Assembly (NCBI GenBank): GCA_037044905.1
Contig: JBAOKB010000103.1
Coordinates: 1 to 64,000, forward strand
DNA: 64,000 nt
Direction of reading: 5' to 3'
DNA from: Hortaea werneckii
Lineage: Eukaryota > Ascomycota > Dothideomycetes > Mycosphaerellales > Teratosphaeriaceae
Both the position numbers and the translations under genes were made by a program. Below, piece by piece: positions 23,899 through 35,786 of the stretch (position 1 is its first letter; every line of letters starts with the position of its first letter). Under the pieces are notes generated by a model that saw only the letters and a program-made list of their open reading frames with translations, was not told the DNA's origin and did not search any database.

Positions 23899-24192
23899 AT
23901 GTCTTTCACATCAAGTTGCAACACGACCCCCGGGACATCACCATCTTCTTCGGTGGCTTCACAGCCCATTAGCATCGGAGGGCTGGCCCGCAACAACTCT
24001 TCTCAAACACCCGGCTATTCCTCCTGCAACCAGCGCAAGCGCAGCTACACCGCAAGCTCTTACCTGAGCGACGAGGATCTCTTCGGCGATGACAACGTAC
24101 CTTACTTCAACGAGGCCCCTCCCCCACCAAGGTCGGCTGAGGCCTACCTCGCAAAGCCGCTTTTGCCTCCTGCCACCAAGCTTGGACGCTGA
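23899..24192 (+). CDS. Small Ser/Pro-rich protein, 97 residues
   Basis: A single-exon frame in good ATG context (CACC-ATG-T). The product starts with a Ser/Thr-rich disordered stretch, then SDEDLFGDDNVPYFNEAPPPP and PRSAEAYLAKPLLPP. The acidic DLFGDD followed by PPPPRSAEAYLA looks like a short linear-motif protein conserved among filamentous fungi, but I cannot name it. A long upstream region is typical of regulated small fungal genes. No signal peptide, membrane segment or Cys pattern. It could be missed by standard gene callers because of size. Confidence 0.6.
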   Translation: MSFTSSCNTTPGTSPSSSVASQPISIGGLARNNSSQTPGYSSCNQRKRSYTASSYLSDEDLFGDDNVPYFNEAPPPPRSAEAYLAKPLLPPATKLGR

Positions 24193-25189
24193 ATCATCAA
24201 GGAGACTGCCGATTGCATGATACAAGCGTCCTCTCTACGCTCTAGCAGTAGCCCTACTGGCTAGGCTAACAATGGGTAAAGAATGCCGTATCCTTTGACA
24301 CGCGCACTCGAGCGCTCCTACGTCTTACTGCGGCCGATCATTTCAATCACGCTTGAAACTCTGGCCGATATGTGCAACGAATGTGGCATGGATGGCAGCG
24401 AAGGGCTCTCCACCAAGAACCTTTTGCTTGGCTTACCCCATGCTTGGGGAGTCAAGGACGCCACACTTCGTGCGCGCTAGGAATGACCTTAGACCTGGTA
24501 TTCATTTATCAGCATTCTTCAGCCTGAGTGCGGGACCGAGCGCTGGATCCTGCCTCACTGCGCTCAGGGCCCAAGGCGAACACCAGGCCAAAGTTGGGTC
24601 ACGAATGGTCCCCAGTGATGTGGTTCCAGAAAGAGATTTAATGGGCGGGATATGCTATTGACGTCGGTGGACGATGCGACACGATTTCATTTCGTCTAGA
24701 AGACTTGAGAAGGTTCCGTAGCACATTGATAGTCGCAGTTGCACAGAAAATGGAAATACGTGAGCAGCCTGAATCGTACCTTTCGCATTCCGATCTCCAT
24801 CGGCTAAGAAATGGGTTCCAATCCATCTCACTTCATGTGACAGATGACACTGAATGATGGCTCGATTTAGATTGTGTCGCCGCCATCGCGCTTCGAAAGC
24901 TTCTTGGCAGATTTAGACTGTGATATACCATTGTACATCCAAGTATCTCAGGTACGGCCAGAGGTTGCAGAAAACAGAGGATCCCGTCCGCTCTCCTGTA
25001 CTTAAGCTGCAAACCGGCAGATTAGTATTATCGTGGGTGACCAGATGAGAATACCTGCTGCTGTACTTTTTTGTCTTTTTGCACTTTTTGCATCTTTTGC
25101 CCCTCGAATTCTCTTACTCTTCTGTTGTTGAGAAATCTGGGCTACATCAGAAAGTTGAGGCGAAGGCATGAAGGTCATCTGTGCAATCG
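24193..25189. other. Convergent intergenic region
   Basis: About 1 kb between the small gene and the stop of the tRNA-lysidine synthetase gene. A T-rich tract lies near 25063-25100. No gene, RNA or repeat recognised. Confidence 0.5.
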
Positions 25190-26990
25190 TTAGAAGCTAG
25201 GAGATACAATCCTATCTGTCGTATGTGGACATCTACACATTTCCTGAGACTCCGGCAGGGATGATACTTCTCCTTGTTTGGCCTCTGGGGGCTCGACATG
25301 GCGATATCTAACATCCCATAAATTGGATGTGGCAACCGAAGTCGATCCATTCTCCGCCTTCGCCTGCCAACGTTGCCAGCCCGATGCGCTCCAGCCAAGA
25401 GTAGGCAGGACAACAATCTGCTCCACCGCATTACCATTCCCGCCACTCTGGCTCGTTCCTGTGGCTACGATTGCTGGCAGCGAGTAGCGACAGGTACCAG
25501 GCGCAGCCGATAAAGCTGAATTTAGTAAATTCCGTCGCCCATTGTTCAAGTTTGCTCGAGCTATAGCAAGATCTTCGGGTTCGAGAAAACGGGCTTTGAT
25601 TTCCGTACAGGATGCGTCTCCTTGCCTTCCAATCCAGATCCAGTAGCGATTGTCCCACAGTTGCCAATCCGAGCCTGCAAGATCAGACTGCCTTTTGAAG
25701 AGCATTATTTGCCTCCGCAGCCGTTCCTGCTTGGATGGTAGGGATCGCTGCAGCTTGAGATGGCGACGTTGGCTCTCATCTGCCACAAATAGGATATCAA
25801 CTCCGGCCAGCTGACATCGATCCGTAATCCCCTTTGAAAGCTCGTCATCTTTACGTAGGAGACGCACAAGTCCATCAAGCTCTTGCAATTTGATATCGTT
25901 GGCAGGTGAGCAGAGTCGTAAAAACTTTCGTGCTAGGATGGCCGCTGCCGAGGCATCCTCTATCGCTGAGGGACCTATGGTTCCCGGCAAAGTGATGCTG
26001 GCCTGCCCTGTGCGATGATCAAGGGTAATTTTACTCTCATTGTATATCGACTGTGCAAGTTCCTCTGAGCGCCTTTCTCTCGCCGCTACTACGTCTGTGA
26101 GATGATGGAGCCTGGGCTTCCGTAGTGCATGCGGCAACTCGTTCGAGTTGAGCAGGTGTCGGACTGCATTTCGTATAGTATAGGTTTGATCGGCATTTGT
26201 ATGATCTTCGAACCAATCTATATCTTTTTCGTGGCAATAAGCAGTCAGTTGGCTTTTCGTGAATGCAAGCAGAGGTCGCTCAATATTTAGACCGCCGTCT
26301 TCGATCAGCATGCCTGAAACGCAATCTTGTCCTTGCATTTCGAGCGAGGCCAACGATCGTGGCTCTCCAGACTGATGTACACCGTAGATTCCCTCGCATT
26401 CGGGGATGGACCTGCTGCGCTTGATCCCGCGAAGACCATTGCCGCGATAGTTACCCAGCAAGCGCAGCATGGCAGTCTCGGCTTGGTCGTCGGCATGGTG
26501 CGCCACTAGAAGAGATGTGATCCCATCCTTTCGACAAGCACTTCCCAAAGCCTGGTACCGCAGGCGTCGCGCTATTGACTCTAAATTGGGTAAAGATCCT
26601 GTTGGGCCGTAATCGCTCCAGTCAAGCGTGAGGACGCGTGGCGATATGTGAAGTCTACCCAGACATTTAGCAACTTTGTGCGCTTCCTCTGTACTTCCAC
26701 GTCGTAGTTTGTGGTCCACGATGAAACCAATAAATGACGGATGGTGAGGTGATGCTTGGCCAAATCCATGACACAAGCTAGCCAATGCCATAGAGTCTAC
26801 GCCACCGCTTATTGCTAGGCCTTTTTGAATGATATTAGCTTCATATCATCTCATCTAATCTCATGCCCTGAGAACATGCCCTACCAAGTAATGGCCGTGA
26901 GCCAGCAGAGGTCCATGTCGATCGGAGACTTCTCTGGAAATCAGTGATGAGGCTGCTTATATTTCTGATGTTCTGGCTCATGTGTCGCAT
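25190..26990 (-). CDS. tilS: tRNA(Ile)-lysidine synthetase (TilS), probably mitochondrial
   Basis: Two exons on the minus strand, 26990-26885 and 26838-25190. The 46-nt intron 26839-26884 (GTAGGG...AAG) joins a short N-terminal exon to the PP-loop exon in phase, giving 584 residues. The PP-loop SGGVDS (residues 46-51) is preceded by KGLAI. Further family motifs are VDHKLRRGSTEEA and AHHADDQAETAMLRLLGNYRGNGLRGI, so the ATP-pyrophosphatase and tRNA-binding residues are intact. TilS converts the wobble C34 of tRNA(Ile2) to lysidine so that AUA is read as Ile. Fungi keep it for mitochondrial tRNA. The first exon (MRHMSQNIRNISSL...RSLRSTW) is basic and lacks acids at the start, which would fit mitochondrial import. 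The acceptor AAG is weak, so the exact first intron is the least sure part; a stop lies just upstream of the PP-loop in the second exon, so an intron is required. Confidence 0.88.
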
Positions 26991-27453
26991 CCCTCTTTCT
27001 GATATTCATGTCAACATTTTCACGGACGGCAGATCGTAGAATGACGCGACACGGTTGAAGGCGTTCCGGGAACAGTGGGAAGAAAGCATTCAGAAGGGAG
27101 AGGACGTGCCCTGTTCTCCCGGAGTATTCCCGAGACATGCCGCTGGCTTACCTCCTAGGATGCCTCCAATCCAAGGCGTACTGTCAAACGCTGTATTACT
27201 CCGATGGACAGACAGAGACGTCTGGAAGTTTTTCTCATATACACAGCTGAAGTCATGAGGTTTAACACGCAACATCACAGGCATCTGGGAGTTTGAACGC
27301 CTTGAGGAGTGAATCTTCTTAAGAAGTAAATACATTAAACACCATCGTAAAGCATTAGTGCACTATGTACAAAGTCATCGCTCTGAAACGCTACACAAAT
27401 TACAAATGTTGAGCCATTCTGGACCGGGAGTAGAAGAGTATCTGTTGAGAACA
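26991..27453. other. Intergenic region tilS / Lon2
   Basis: 463 bp between two minus-strand genes. It should contain the Lon2 3' UTR and the tilS promoter. Nothing distinctive. Confidence 0.5.
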
Positions 27454-30264
27454 CTACAGCCGACTGTCGAAGCCTGACCAGCCTCGTTGACCAGGCCACT
27501 CAGCGTCAGGCCAAATGTGCGGCAGCGCTTCCCAAACGTGAGATACGAACACAATCTCCAGACCTTCCGATACTTCCACAGGCAAGTCTTTCGCATCCTT
27601 GCGGTTATGCTGTGGAAGAATGACCTTCTTCACTCCTGCTCTGAGCGCCCCAATGACCTTCTCCTTGATGCCTCCTACAGGCATGACCTTGCCACGAAGG
27701 GAGAACTCGCCCGTCATGGCGATGGTCGGTGGCACCGCCTTCCCGCTGAAAAGACTGATAAGAGCGACAGTGTGCGCTAGTCCGGCCGATGGGCCATCCT
27801 TTGGAATCGCGCCTGATGGGCAATGCACGTGAATGGATCTCGCTTTCATGATGTCTTCGTTGGGATCGTGGGTCAGAGCCAACTCATATGCATGGCTCTT
27901 GACCCACGTCAGGGCAACTTCAACAGACTCCTTCAGAACGTCGCCAAGCTTGCCGGTGAGTTGCACACGGCCGGAGCCAGGCATGTCGGCGACTTCGATG
28001 AACAGAATGCTTCCTTGGGCACCAGTACTGTACGCCACAAGGCCAGTGACTACACCTGGCTGAGCCGTGCGAGCGGCTATCTCTTCCTCAAATCGTTCGA
28101 CCCCTAACATGTCCTCGAGGTCATCTACGGTGACCGCTGGAGAATAAGCAGGCAGAGTGTTCGTGTCGCGCGCTTCTGCAAATTGCACGGCCTTTGCTCG
28201 ACACACGCTACCAATTTCGCGCTCAAGGTTTCGCACGCCTGCTTCCCGGGTGTAGGATGTGATGACCTTGTCGATGACATCCTCCTTCAGCTGCACGTCA
28301 TTAGGCGCAAGGCCATTGGTGGTGATTTGCTTGGGGATGAGATGCCTGTTCGCAATGTGACGTTTCTCCAGGGTAGTGTATCCCGACAGTTGGATAGTTT
28401 CCATGCGGTCGAGCAGTGGCGGTGGTATCGTGTCCAACGTGTTTGCTGTCGCAATGAACAGGACTTTGCTGAGGTCAATCGGGATGTTGACGTAGTGATC
28501 CACAAAGGTGTGGTTCTGTTCGGGATCTAGAACCTCCAGCATAGCAGCTGAGGGATCGCCATGATGCGATGAAGTCCCAACCTTGTCTATCTCGTCCAAG
28601 AGAAAGACTGGATTCGCCACGCCCACTTTCTTCAAACCGTTGACGATCAGACCAGGCATGGCGGCGACGTAAGTACGCCGATGACCTCTAATCTCCGCCT
28701 CATCTCTTACACCTCCTAATGATATCCTGTGAAATTGGCGGCCAAGCGCCGTTGCAACAGATTTGGCAAGTGAAGTTTTGCCAGTACCCGGCGGACCGAC
28801 CAACAGTAGAATAGGAGACTTGTCCACCATCTTCTTGTGCTGAAGGATTCGAATCTCTTCAGGAGTCTGCTCCCGTGGCTTTTCCTGCTTGGGTGTGGAT
28901 GCAACAGCGCTTTCCTCTTCGCTGCTAGTTTCTGCCTTCTCTTCTTCCTTCGGCTGAGTAGCTTGAGTGATCGTCTTGATCTGATTCTCGAGGTCGATAT
29001 TGACAGCCTGTTTGAGCTTAAGAACAGCCAGATACTCCAGCAATCTCTTCTTGATCTTCTCTAGTCCATAGTGATCATCGTCTAGCTGCTGCCGTGCCTT
29101 CGCCAGAGTCGCTGCGTCCAGATTGTCCTCAGTCATCTTCGTCCAAGGTATCTCTGCCAGATTCTCAAGATAGTTCCGAATGACCTGGTGCTCGGCCTGA
29201 GCGGGATTCATCTTTGCCAGCCTCTTCAGTTCTCTATCGGCGACCTTCTGTGCCTCTGTCGTAAGCTTCGCATCTTCAATCTTCTTTTTGAGCTCCTCTA
29301 CTTCGTTCACTTCGTCATCTCCTTGCCCGCCGGAACCGCCAAGGCCGCCGGGGAACCCTTGTCCGTTGCCCATCCTTCTCATGCGTGGGTCTTGCCTCAA
29401 CCGATTGAGCGTCTCTGCGTCAACGATATTGCTGCTCTGAGGCGTAGACGTCGTGATTGACATTATTCGGCTGTTGCCCTGTATACCGCCAATCTGTCGC
29501 TGAAGTACCTCAATGATTCGTTCCAGTCTGTCCTTGATCGGCAACGCCGAAAGAATCCGCAGTTTATCCTCCTGAGAGCAATCGACAATGTTCGTCATGA
29601 AGTCAGCTAGCACACCTGCTTCCTGAATGTCCTTTCTGACAATATAGAGCTCGAGTCGACGGGCAAGGACTGGTGAGAGCGACATGCTCGGTCCACGAGG
29701 CAGAAGGGCAGAGAGACGAATGAGGGCGATGAGCTCCCGGCTCAGCTGCTTCAATTGAGCAAACAGCTCTGCAATCTCGCCATCGTCATCCTTGACCGTG
29801 GCTTCCTCATGCAGTGTAACTTTGGCTTCGAAATAGGGCCGTTCCCGGACAATTTTGTCAGTCTTGAAGCGGCTCACGCCTTCAACGACCAGCATTAGTT
29901 CGCCAGGTCGTCTACCTTGCACCCCGGTCACTCTAGCAACAGTGCCAAAGTTGAAAAGGTCCGGCTTCCGTGCTTGGGCCGGATCTTTTTGAGATGCTGC
30001 AGGCTTCTTATCGCCCTCGCCATTGTCAACCAGTCGCTTGCCGTCCGGACTGAGATAAGGGCTATTGAGTGGCACACACCCTACGGTGACGCTTGAAGGC
30101 TCGGGCCTAGGAGTTGATGCTTTGCTATAGATGTGGGCCAGGATGGCAGCGACATCGGCTCGGTTCTGTAAGGGAATTCGAGTCGTGACACCTGGTAACA
30201 GCACCACCGATGGCGGTAGCGGTACGAGGGGCACCGTGCGGGATCTTGATGTCGACTTGGCCAT
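27454..30264 (-). CDS. LON2: Peroxisomal Lon protease 2
   Basis: One exon on the minus strand, 936 residues from the ATG at 30264. An upstream in-frame ATG at 30324 would add 20 residues, but 30264 has an A at -3 and G at +4 and begins [17 protein letters not shown] as expected for this family. Domain order: Lon N-terminal substrate domain, an Ala/Lys/Glu coiled region, AAA+ ATPase with Walker [10 protein letters not shown] and Walker B FLLDEID, and the C-terminal Ser-Lys protease domain with catalytic S826 (in KDGPSAG) and K867 (in GGIKEKV). The C-terminus is SRL, a peroxisomal targeting signal type 1. Lon2 removes damaged or unassembled matrix proteins. The long Glu-rich insert between the N-domain and ATPase ([16 protein letters not shown]) is disordered. 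Confidence 0.95.
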   Translation of the reverse strand: MAKSTSRSRTVPLVPLPPSVVLLPGVTTRIPLQNRADVAAILAHIYSKASTPRPEPSSVTVGCVPLNSPYLSPDGKRLVDNGEGDKKPAASQKDPAQARKPDLFNFGTVARVTGVQGRRPGELMLVVEGVSRFKTDKIVRERPYFEAKVTLHEEATVKDDDGEIAELFAQLKQLSRELIALIRLSALLPRGPSMSLSPVLARRLELYIVRKDIQEAGVLADFMTNIVDCSQEDKLRILSALPIKDRLERIIEVLQRQIGGIQGNSRIMSITTSTPQSSNIVDAETLNRLRQDPRMRRMGNGQGFPGGLGGSGGQGDDEVNEVEELKKKIEDAKLTTEAQKVADRELKRLAKMNPAQAEHQVIRNYLENLAEIPWTKMTEDNLDAATLAKARQQLDDDHYGLEKIKKRLLEYLAVLKLKQAVNIDLENQIKTITQATQPKEEEKAETSSEEESAVASTPKQEKPREQTPEEIRILQHKKMVDKSPILLLVGPPGTGKTSLAKSVATALGRQFHRISLGGVRDEAEIRGHRRTYVAAMPGLIVNGLKKVGVANPVFLLDEIDKVGTSSHHGDPSAAMLEVLDPEQNHTFVDHYVNIPIDLSKVLFIATANTLDTIPPPLLDRMETIQLSGYTTLEKRHIANRHLIPKQITTNGLAPNDVQLKEDVIDKVITSYTREAGVRNLEREIGSVCRAKAVQFAEARDTNTLPAYSPAVTVDDLEDMLGVERFEEEIAARTAQPGVVTGLVAYSTGAQGSILFIEVADMPGSGRVQLTGKLGDVLKESVEVALTWVKSHAYELALTHDPNEDIMKARSIHVHCPSGAIPKDGPSAGLAHTVALISLFSGKAVPPTIAMTGEFSLRGKVMPVGGIKEKVIGALRAGVKKVILPQHNRKDAKDLPVEVSEGLEIVFVSHVWEALPHIWPDAEWPGQRGWSGFDSRL

Positions 30265-31015
30265 GATGGATGATGTTGTCGGAAACAGCAAGTGACATGG
30301 TGGCGAGGGCGTGATAGATATCATAGCCGACCTCGGGACTGATGAGCCGAGGGGCAGGTTCGAATGATCCGTGCATTCTTTCCCCAGACTTCTCTCGCGA
30401 ACATCTGGGCCAGGCTGGAGCCGTCCCGCCGGCCGATCGCTAACCGAGTGCTGACTTCACCACTGGGTTGACTGGGGGGATAGACACTGTGGGAGATCCG
30501 GATACCTAGGATACCTAGGTATGTACTCGCGATTATTCAGGAGCGATAGCGGCCTTCGATAATACAGACGCCACTTTACATCCAGGGGATGAGAAACATA
30601 CGTACTGACTTAAACCGCCTTCCCTGTGTCGTCTACACAGCTCTGGTGCAGTGTAGCAGGCCTTCCTCAATAACAGACCCGCTTATTTGCTGGGAGACAT
30701 TAGGACGAGAGCGGTCACTTGCGACATGGTGATCATTCTAGGAACTGTGCTTTTGCTACCGAGCTACATTATCATATACGCTCGTACTACGCATCTCATT
30801 CTCGTCCGCTATTGCATCGCCGTCCCCGTACTCATTTCCTACCATCATCATTCTAATAAGGTCACCTCGTCCTTCTTAATGCTCAAGTAACTACGTAAGA
30901 TCACGTAATGCACATAAGAGACCTCGTCCATAGTCTCTCCTCGTCCCCCCTTTCCCGCCTTTGATGCAGCTCCGACCATCTCTCCTCGTCCGCATTCTCA
31001 TTAGATGTCGACTTC
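30265..31015. other. Lon2 upstream region with palindrome
   Basis: 751 bp between two minus-strand genes. The 12-bp perfect palindrome ATACCTAGGTAT occupies 30511-30522, preceded by a second GATACCTAGG. Right of it, from about 30760, the sequence is rich in CTCGTC/CTCATC words. Confidence 0.5.
30511..30522. promoter_or_regulatory. CCTAGG palindrome upstream of Lon2
   Basis: A perfect 12-bp palindrome containing TACCTAGGTA, about 250 bp upstream of the preferred Lon2 start (190 bp from the alternative). The same 10-mer occurs in two other promoters in the window. Confidence 0.45.
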
Positions 31016-31750
31016 TCAGATGTCCACCTTATTAAGGTTGCTCGCTATCCTGTCAACACAGCGCAGATCGTCCTCCGTTACACCACCATGCTTTAGCAGG
31101 TAGTTCCTCAACCACTGTCCATCCTCTATGCGCTGGAGCTCCTCCTTCTGCTGGCTCTTCTTCCGATTCGCCTCGTCCACCTTGTACAAGCTAGGTAGCC
31201 TTACCACTTTTGGCGGCTTACTCTTTCCTGTCGTCATCTGTAGATTCCACGTTCGGAACGCAATCGTGTGTTCAACGGATCCGGGTTCTCCTTTGAACCT
31301 GCGGTACTCGTCTCTTGCTTCTTTCAAGACACTCATTGGTGGAAGATCCATCCCCCCGCCTAGTTGATTGAAATCCACGAAACCCTGCCCGATCATCTCG
31401 CAGACCTTCTCGTCATCGAGATCTAAGTTCTCTTTGCCGTCTTCTTCGTACGAGGTCCAGAATGCTTCCAAAGTGCTCAGTTGATAGCGTTGTTTGATGT
31501 TCTTTTCGATCTCGTCCTCATGCTCGACCTCGTCTTCATCCTCGACCTCGTCGTTATCCTCATCCTCGTCCTCGTCCTCATCCTCGTCCTCATCCTCATC
31601 CTCATCGGTAATGTAATGCTCGTCGTATGCCGTGTCGTCCATATCAACTCCGCCGTCTTCCAGCTCCTTGTCCCCTTCCTCACGCTCGTCAATTTTGAGC
31701 TTTCCGTTGCGACCAAGTTGGTCGTCGTTCAGTTTCGCGAGACCCGCCAT
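31016..31750 (-). CDS. Acidic repeat protein, uncharacterised
   Basis: One-exon frame, 244 residues, ATG 31750. Residues about 48-80 are an almost unbroken Asp/Glu run (alternating ED) encoded by a hexamer-type repeat at 31552-31606. The second half is a folded-looking helical domain (STLEAFWTSYEEDGKENLDLDDEK, EMIGQGFVDFNQLGGGMDLPPMSV) with a Lys/Glu C-terminus. I do not recognise the family. Acidic tracts occur in histone chaperones and nucleolar proteins, but no other motif supports such a role. The gene lies in a stretch rich in degenerate sequence, so a lineage-specific or decaying gene is possible. Confidence 0.55.
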   Translation of the reverse strand: MAGLAKLNDDQLGRNGKLKIDEREEGDKELEDGGVDMDDTAYDEHYITDEDEDEDEDEDEDEDEDNDEVEDEDEVEHEDEIEKNIKQRYQLSTLEAFWTSYEEDGKENLDLDDEKVCEMIGQGFVDFNQLGGGMDLPPMSVLKEARDEYRRFKGEPGSVEHTIAFRTWNLQMTTGKSKPPKVVRLPSLYKVDEANRKKSQQKEELQRIEDGQWLRNYLLKHGGVTEDDLRCVDRIASNLNKVDI

Positions 31751-33825
31751 TGAAAGGCGACTGCTTCCAGCAATGTTTGTTGTGATAATCAGATGGACGG
31801 TTGGTACTTAAGACTTGATCCCTTAAGAGAATTAGCTTTATCGTTGAAGTCGGCTGAGAAGAGGGAGTCAAGCCGAATATTGGCAATGGTTGACGGCGAG
31901 AGATGTTAGTAGAAGAAAACGTTTTCTAGGCAAACTATTATATGAGAGAGAGTTGCATGTGATAAAGGCCTTCTCTCAAGTGAAGACCCAGATGTGCTCA
32001 CATGCAACGATTTTGAGCCTTCAGAGCATCTCCTGCTTACTCCTGATCGATCGCACAGTCTTCATTACACGTGAGATCATCAAAGCCATCGCCCGTCCCC
32101 TCGTCTATTCTTTCGATACCATTCTACTTGTAGTCATCCCCGTCGTCGTCGCCCGATTCCGCACAAGATCTTGAACGACGCTCTTTTCGGAATACTGCTG
32201 GTGATGACAACACTCGTCCACATAGATCAGTCTGATCACAAGATGACGGACGCAGGCTTTTCATCTTATGACGATCTCTCCATCTTCGCAGAGATCCCTC
32301 GTCCGATGCTTTGGAGAAACAAGACAGGTCGACGTTGAAGACGAGCGATAGGGATGTCAAGTCAAGGCGAGGTCACTGACGTGTAGACTGAGGTCCAGCC
32401 CGGATATCAGTGAGAAGTAGGCGCTTCGCAATGAGCAACACCGTACATAACGAGAGCAGTAGTATCGGAGTTATGATTGCAGTACTAGAGCCATAGCATT
32501 CGAATGCATCAAGTGGGTCTCGGGCGAGCGTAGTAGACCTTCTTGTACTGTAGATTTTTGACGTGCGTTCAATTAATGTGAGGTTGGCAATAAGGTTTTA
32601 CTTGTTTTTGTTATTGACTGCCGTGGCCCACGAGATGTTGATCGCTGCAACCTTGCTTCTTTGCATAGTTCTGAAGATTAGTAAGTTGTTGTGGGGCGAT
32701 CCAACTTGCTTCCGCACGTTCTGAGTCAAATGCACACAGCGTTTGGAGACTAGACTCGTCGCTTCAAGTCCTGAGCACAGAGCAACGCTGCTCACCACCG
32801 GACTGCGATACATCCAGGATCAACTCACACATCCCTTATCTGGAATTTGATTACATTCATCATCAATTGAAAATTAATTCATCTTGTCTTTTATCCTCCC
32901 GAGAGCTTGCAGCACACCGAACACCGGTGAACAATAGTTGGTAAATCGAGGCGTCCAACACATTGCCCTTTCGACGATACTAACCAATTTTACAGACCCG
33001 AGCAAAAACACCACTTTATGCCCATTACAACAATCTAACATCATTGACAAGCAGAAAAGTCGCTACAACCCTCACGACGATTCAATAGTCTATATGGAGA
33101 ATCAGAGTTCATAGAACGACTCATTTGACCTACTGGAGTTCAGTGTAAACGACCCTCAGCGACGACGGCCAATTCTATGACGACGAAGCATATGATCAAA
33201 TCCATGACGAGAAAAATGACTGTTAGTCGAGTACTAGAGAAGAAGAGGCCGAGAGCAATGCGGTCGACGACGTAGCGTTGCAAGACATAGATCCCACGAG
33301 GTCGATGTCGTTCCCCAGCGTCTGATCAAAATGACATTCCTAGTAGGTTGCGGACGACATCGCTCGTTGAAAGGAAGTGTAACATGCCCGAGAACTCGCT
33401 CAATTTCCAACATATCCCTAGCTAGGAGGCTCTCCCTCCTCGTGTCTGTCGGTAATACTCTCTGGGACCACAAAGAAAATAGGGGTGCGGTGATGCTCTC
33501 CAGCAGCATGTGGAAAGAAGGGTCGAGGTGAGAGCACCGCTATCCCTAAAACGCTGTCCCTCTCTTGTATATCGAAAAGGCTCTCTGGCAACACATAGCG
33601 TGTAGATCAAGATAGAGAGCGTTGCCATCCCAAAATGGGTTCTTCTCTCGTCTATTGATAAAGCGAATGATGACTTGATGGGTTGACAATGAATTGAAAG
33701 GGCCGATTGGCGATGGCAGATTGATGGATCACCCGAATCCTTGGACCATAAATTGTAGTTGTGCAAGGCGATCATCTCACGCTGCTTGCTCTACGTGTCT
33801 TTGGACGAGTTGTACAGCAAGCTTC
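31751..33825. other. Gene-poor region with repeat copy
   Basis: 2.1 kb with no convincing gene. The stretch 32860-33120 is A/T-rich. A diverged repeat copy occupies 33411-33580. Stray ORFs have no recognisable content and look like decayed sequence. Confidence 0.5.
33411..33580. repeat. Diverged dispersed repeat, copy 1
   Basis: Shares an ordered set of blocks with 40725-40870: a GCTCTCCCTC block, then AGCAT-TGGAAAG-AGGGT, then GAGAGC-CCGCTATCCC, then CTSTCCCTCTCTTGTAT. On the minus strand both copies encode similar short peptides (DSGAL..TLLS-C). No intact element ends seen. Confidence 0.55.
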
Positions 33826-34954
33826 CTACATGAGAATTACAGTAAACGAAGATATGAGCAAAACCCATCGCAAGAGTACACTATCCGCCGCCATTCGACA
33901 CGCTCCTCCAGTCAAGGCGCCTCTGTAACCGTACATCTCCGGCGGAGCCTGCAGGCAAGAGATGTCAATTTGAGGCTCGTCCAATTCCTCGGCCCCCTCG
34001 TATTCTGCAGACATGAACAACGTCAAGATCGGCACGGCTTGGTACCCTTCAAAGTAGCCGACCACTGTCCCATTCACACCTAGCAGCGCTCGTCGACCTG
34101 GGCCAGAGTATGGATAATTTTTGCTGTAGTTGAGAGTAAGGGCAAGGTCGTAGTACGAGGGGATCACAGGGTGGCAATTTGTTGAAGCATTCTGTGCTCG
34201 TGTTGCTGTTCTCGTCAGTGAAGTCTCACAACACAAAGCATGAAACAGCTGCGTGACTTACGAGGTTGCGGTGCTTGTGGACCCGTCAGTGCTGGTATCA
34301 ACATTAGCATGATATGTTTTATGACACCAATACAAGATTGTACATACGCCTAGCATCAATTCGCCCCCATTCTGTCGAATTTGTAATGGCTGAACATTCA
34401 GGAGGCACAGAGCTTTCAAACTCTTGATGCATTTGCTCACAGAGGCTTTCCGACGAGTCAGGGCGGTCACTGGTTGCAGCGTGCGCCGCGCGCGATCTCA
34501 AAGCTTCGACACACTCAGACCCTAACACGGAAGGACACTGGCCCGGAGGGTTTGCATACGGATCCGTAGTTGACGGAGGTGTCGGAAAAGTGGCATTTGA
34601 GTCGACGAAAAATAAGGCACAGCCAAGCTGTTGCTCCGAAGCGAGATCCAAGTCAGGTGGTGTGCCTAAGTAATAATCCTTGACAGTTGTGATGGTAGAG
34701 TTTTCCGGAAACTCCATGTACGATTGAGCGACAGTCCAGGTCAAGTCTTGTGAGTAGAGTGGCGACTCAAATGGGACCATACCGTTGACTCGGTATTCAT
34801 GGTCTTCAATAATGCAGGATTCGTTATCGTAGCGTGAGAATGGATAGCCACAGTCAAGTTCAGCACAGGAGGCGATGGCACCGAATGTGTATTGAGCTGC
34901 AGCTCCTGCAACGAAGTACAGGACGGCCGCACCTAGCGAGTGTGGCTGAGGCAT
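33826..34954 (-). CDS. Putative GPI-anchored secreted glycoprotein
   Basis: Three minus-strand exons fit phase exactly: 34954-34348, 34291-34262 (30 nt) and 34205-33826, with two introns of 56 nt (GTATGT...CAG, GTAAGT...CAG), total 338 residues. The start MPQPHSLGAAVLYFVAGAAA is a typical signal peptide. Seven N-x-S/T sequons (NES, NST, NAT, NST, NAS, NYS, NGT) and about ten Cys point to an extracellular fold. The C-terminus ends in a hydrophobic tail (VLLRWVLLISSFTVILM) after GGACRMAADS, as expected of a GPI-anchor signal. I do not recognise a catalytic motif. The middle exon reads in a Pro-rich frame; a Ser/Thr-rich frame would also be open but needs a GC donor, so that exon is tentative. 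Confidence 0.68.
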
Positions 34955-35786
34955 GATGAATGTTGATGCCTTTCGAAGTTCTGGTTGAACAGTGGATTTA
35001 AGAGAGCACTGCAACCACCATAATAAGTCGGGGGACAGATGACATTCGCTGTGTGACGACCAAAACGGTCCTGAGCCTAAGAATGTCGGCCGCGATGCGT
35101 CACTGTATACCGACTCAAGGAGTGAGACGTCCACTACGACTTCTCAAGGACGGCCGAGGCCATGCTTGGCCCCAAGAGGTCATGCGGCGCAAAGATACTA
35201 CCTAGGTACGCTTCATCAAACTTTCAAAGAAGCCGTCATGAAAGCACGGGTGAAAGGATTGCAGTTAAGAAATCCTACATCTTGGGCCAAGAAAGCGGCG
35301 TTGCGACAGTCGAGTCTGATGAACACTAACGGTGTGACTGGCAGCCTGTTAATGGAAGGAATACTTCAATGCGACATCGCCACGATGTCATTATTGGATA
35401 TCGACCGCGGGGAGGTGCCAAACGCCGCACGCTAGCTGTTGAACGGACCGGTCTTGCTTTACTCCAACTCTCCGCGGAACCAACCTGATCTTCATGAAAG
35501 CATCCGAAAGCGTTCTCGCCATGAAAGTCTGAAATAGAGAACAAGACGCCGACGCACGTTGATTCCATCGGGTCCCTTTGCGTTTGTAGCTGCAGTCTTG
35601 AATTCAAGGTCCATTTTGCGTGGATGAGGAGTAACTTTCGGCGTAAGAGGTAGTCATAGGAGTTGCAGGGCATCACGCTCAACGGCGTATAATAAGAAGT
35701 CCCGGCTCAAAGTGCAACGGTGAGGTATCATATTCCAACTAGTTAGCCAGGTATCTATCTTGTCGAGACACAGAGGGACACGCAAC
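34955..35786. promoter_or_regulatory. Divergent promoter of the two secreted-protein genes
   Basis: 832 bp between divergent starts. The perfect palindrome TACCTAGGTA lies at 35199-35208, 245 bp from the glycoprotein start and about 580 bp from the other. No gene seen. Confidence 0.45.
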
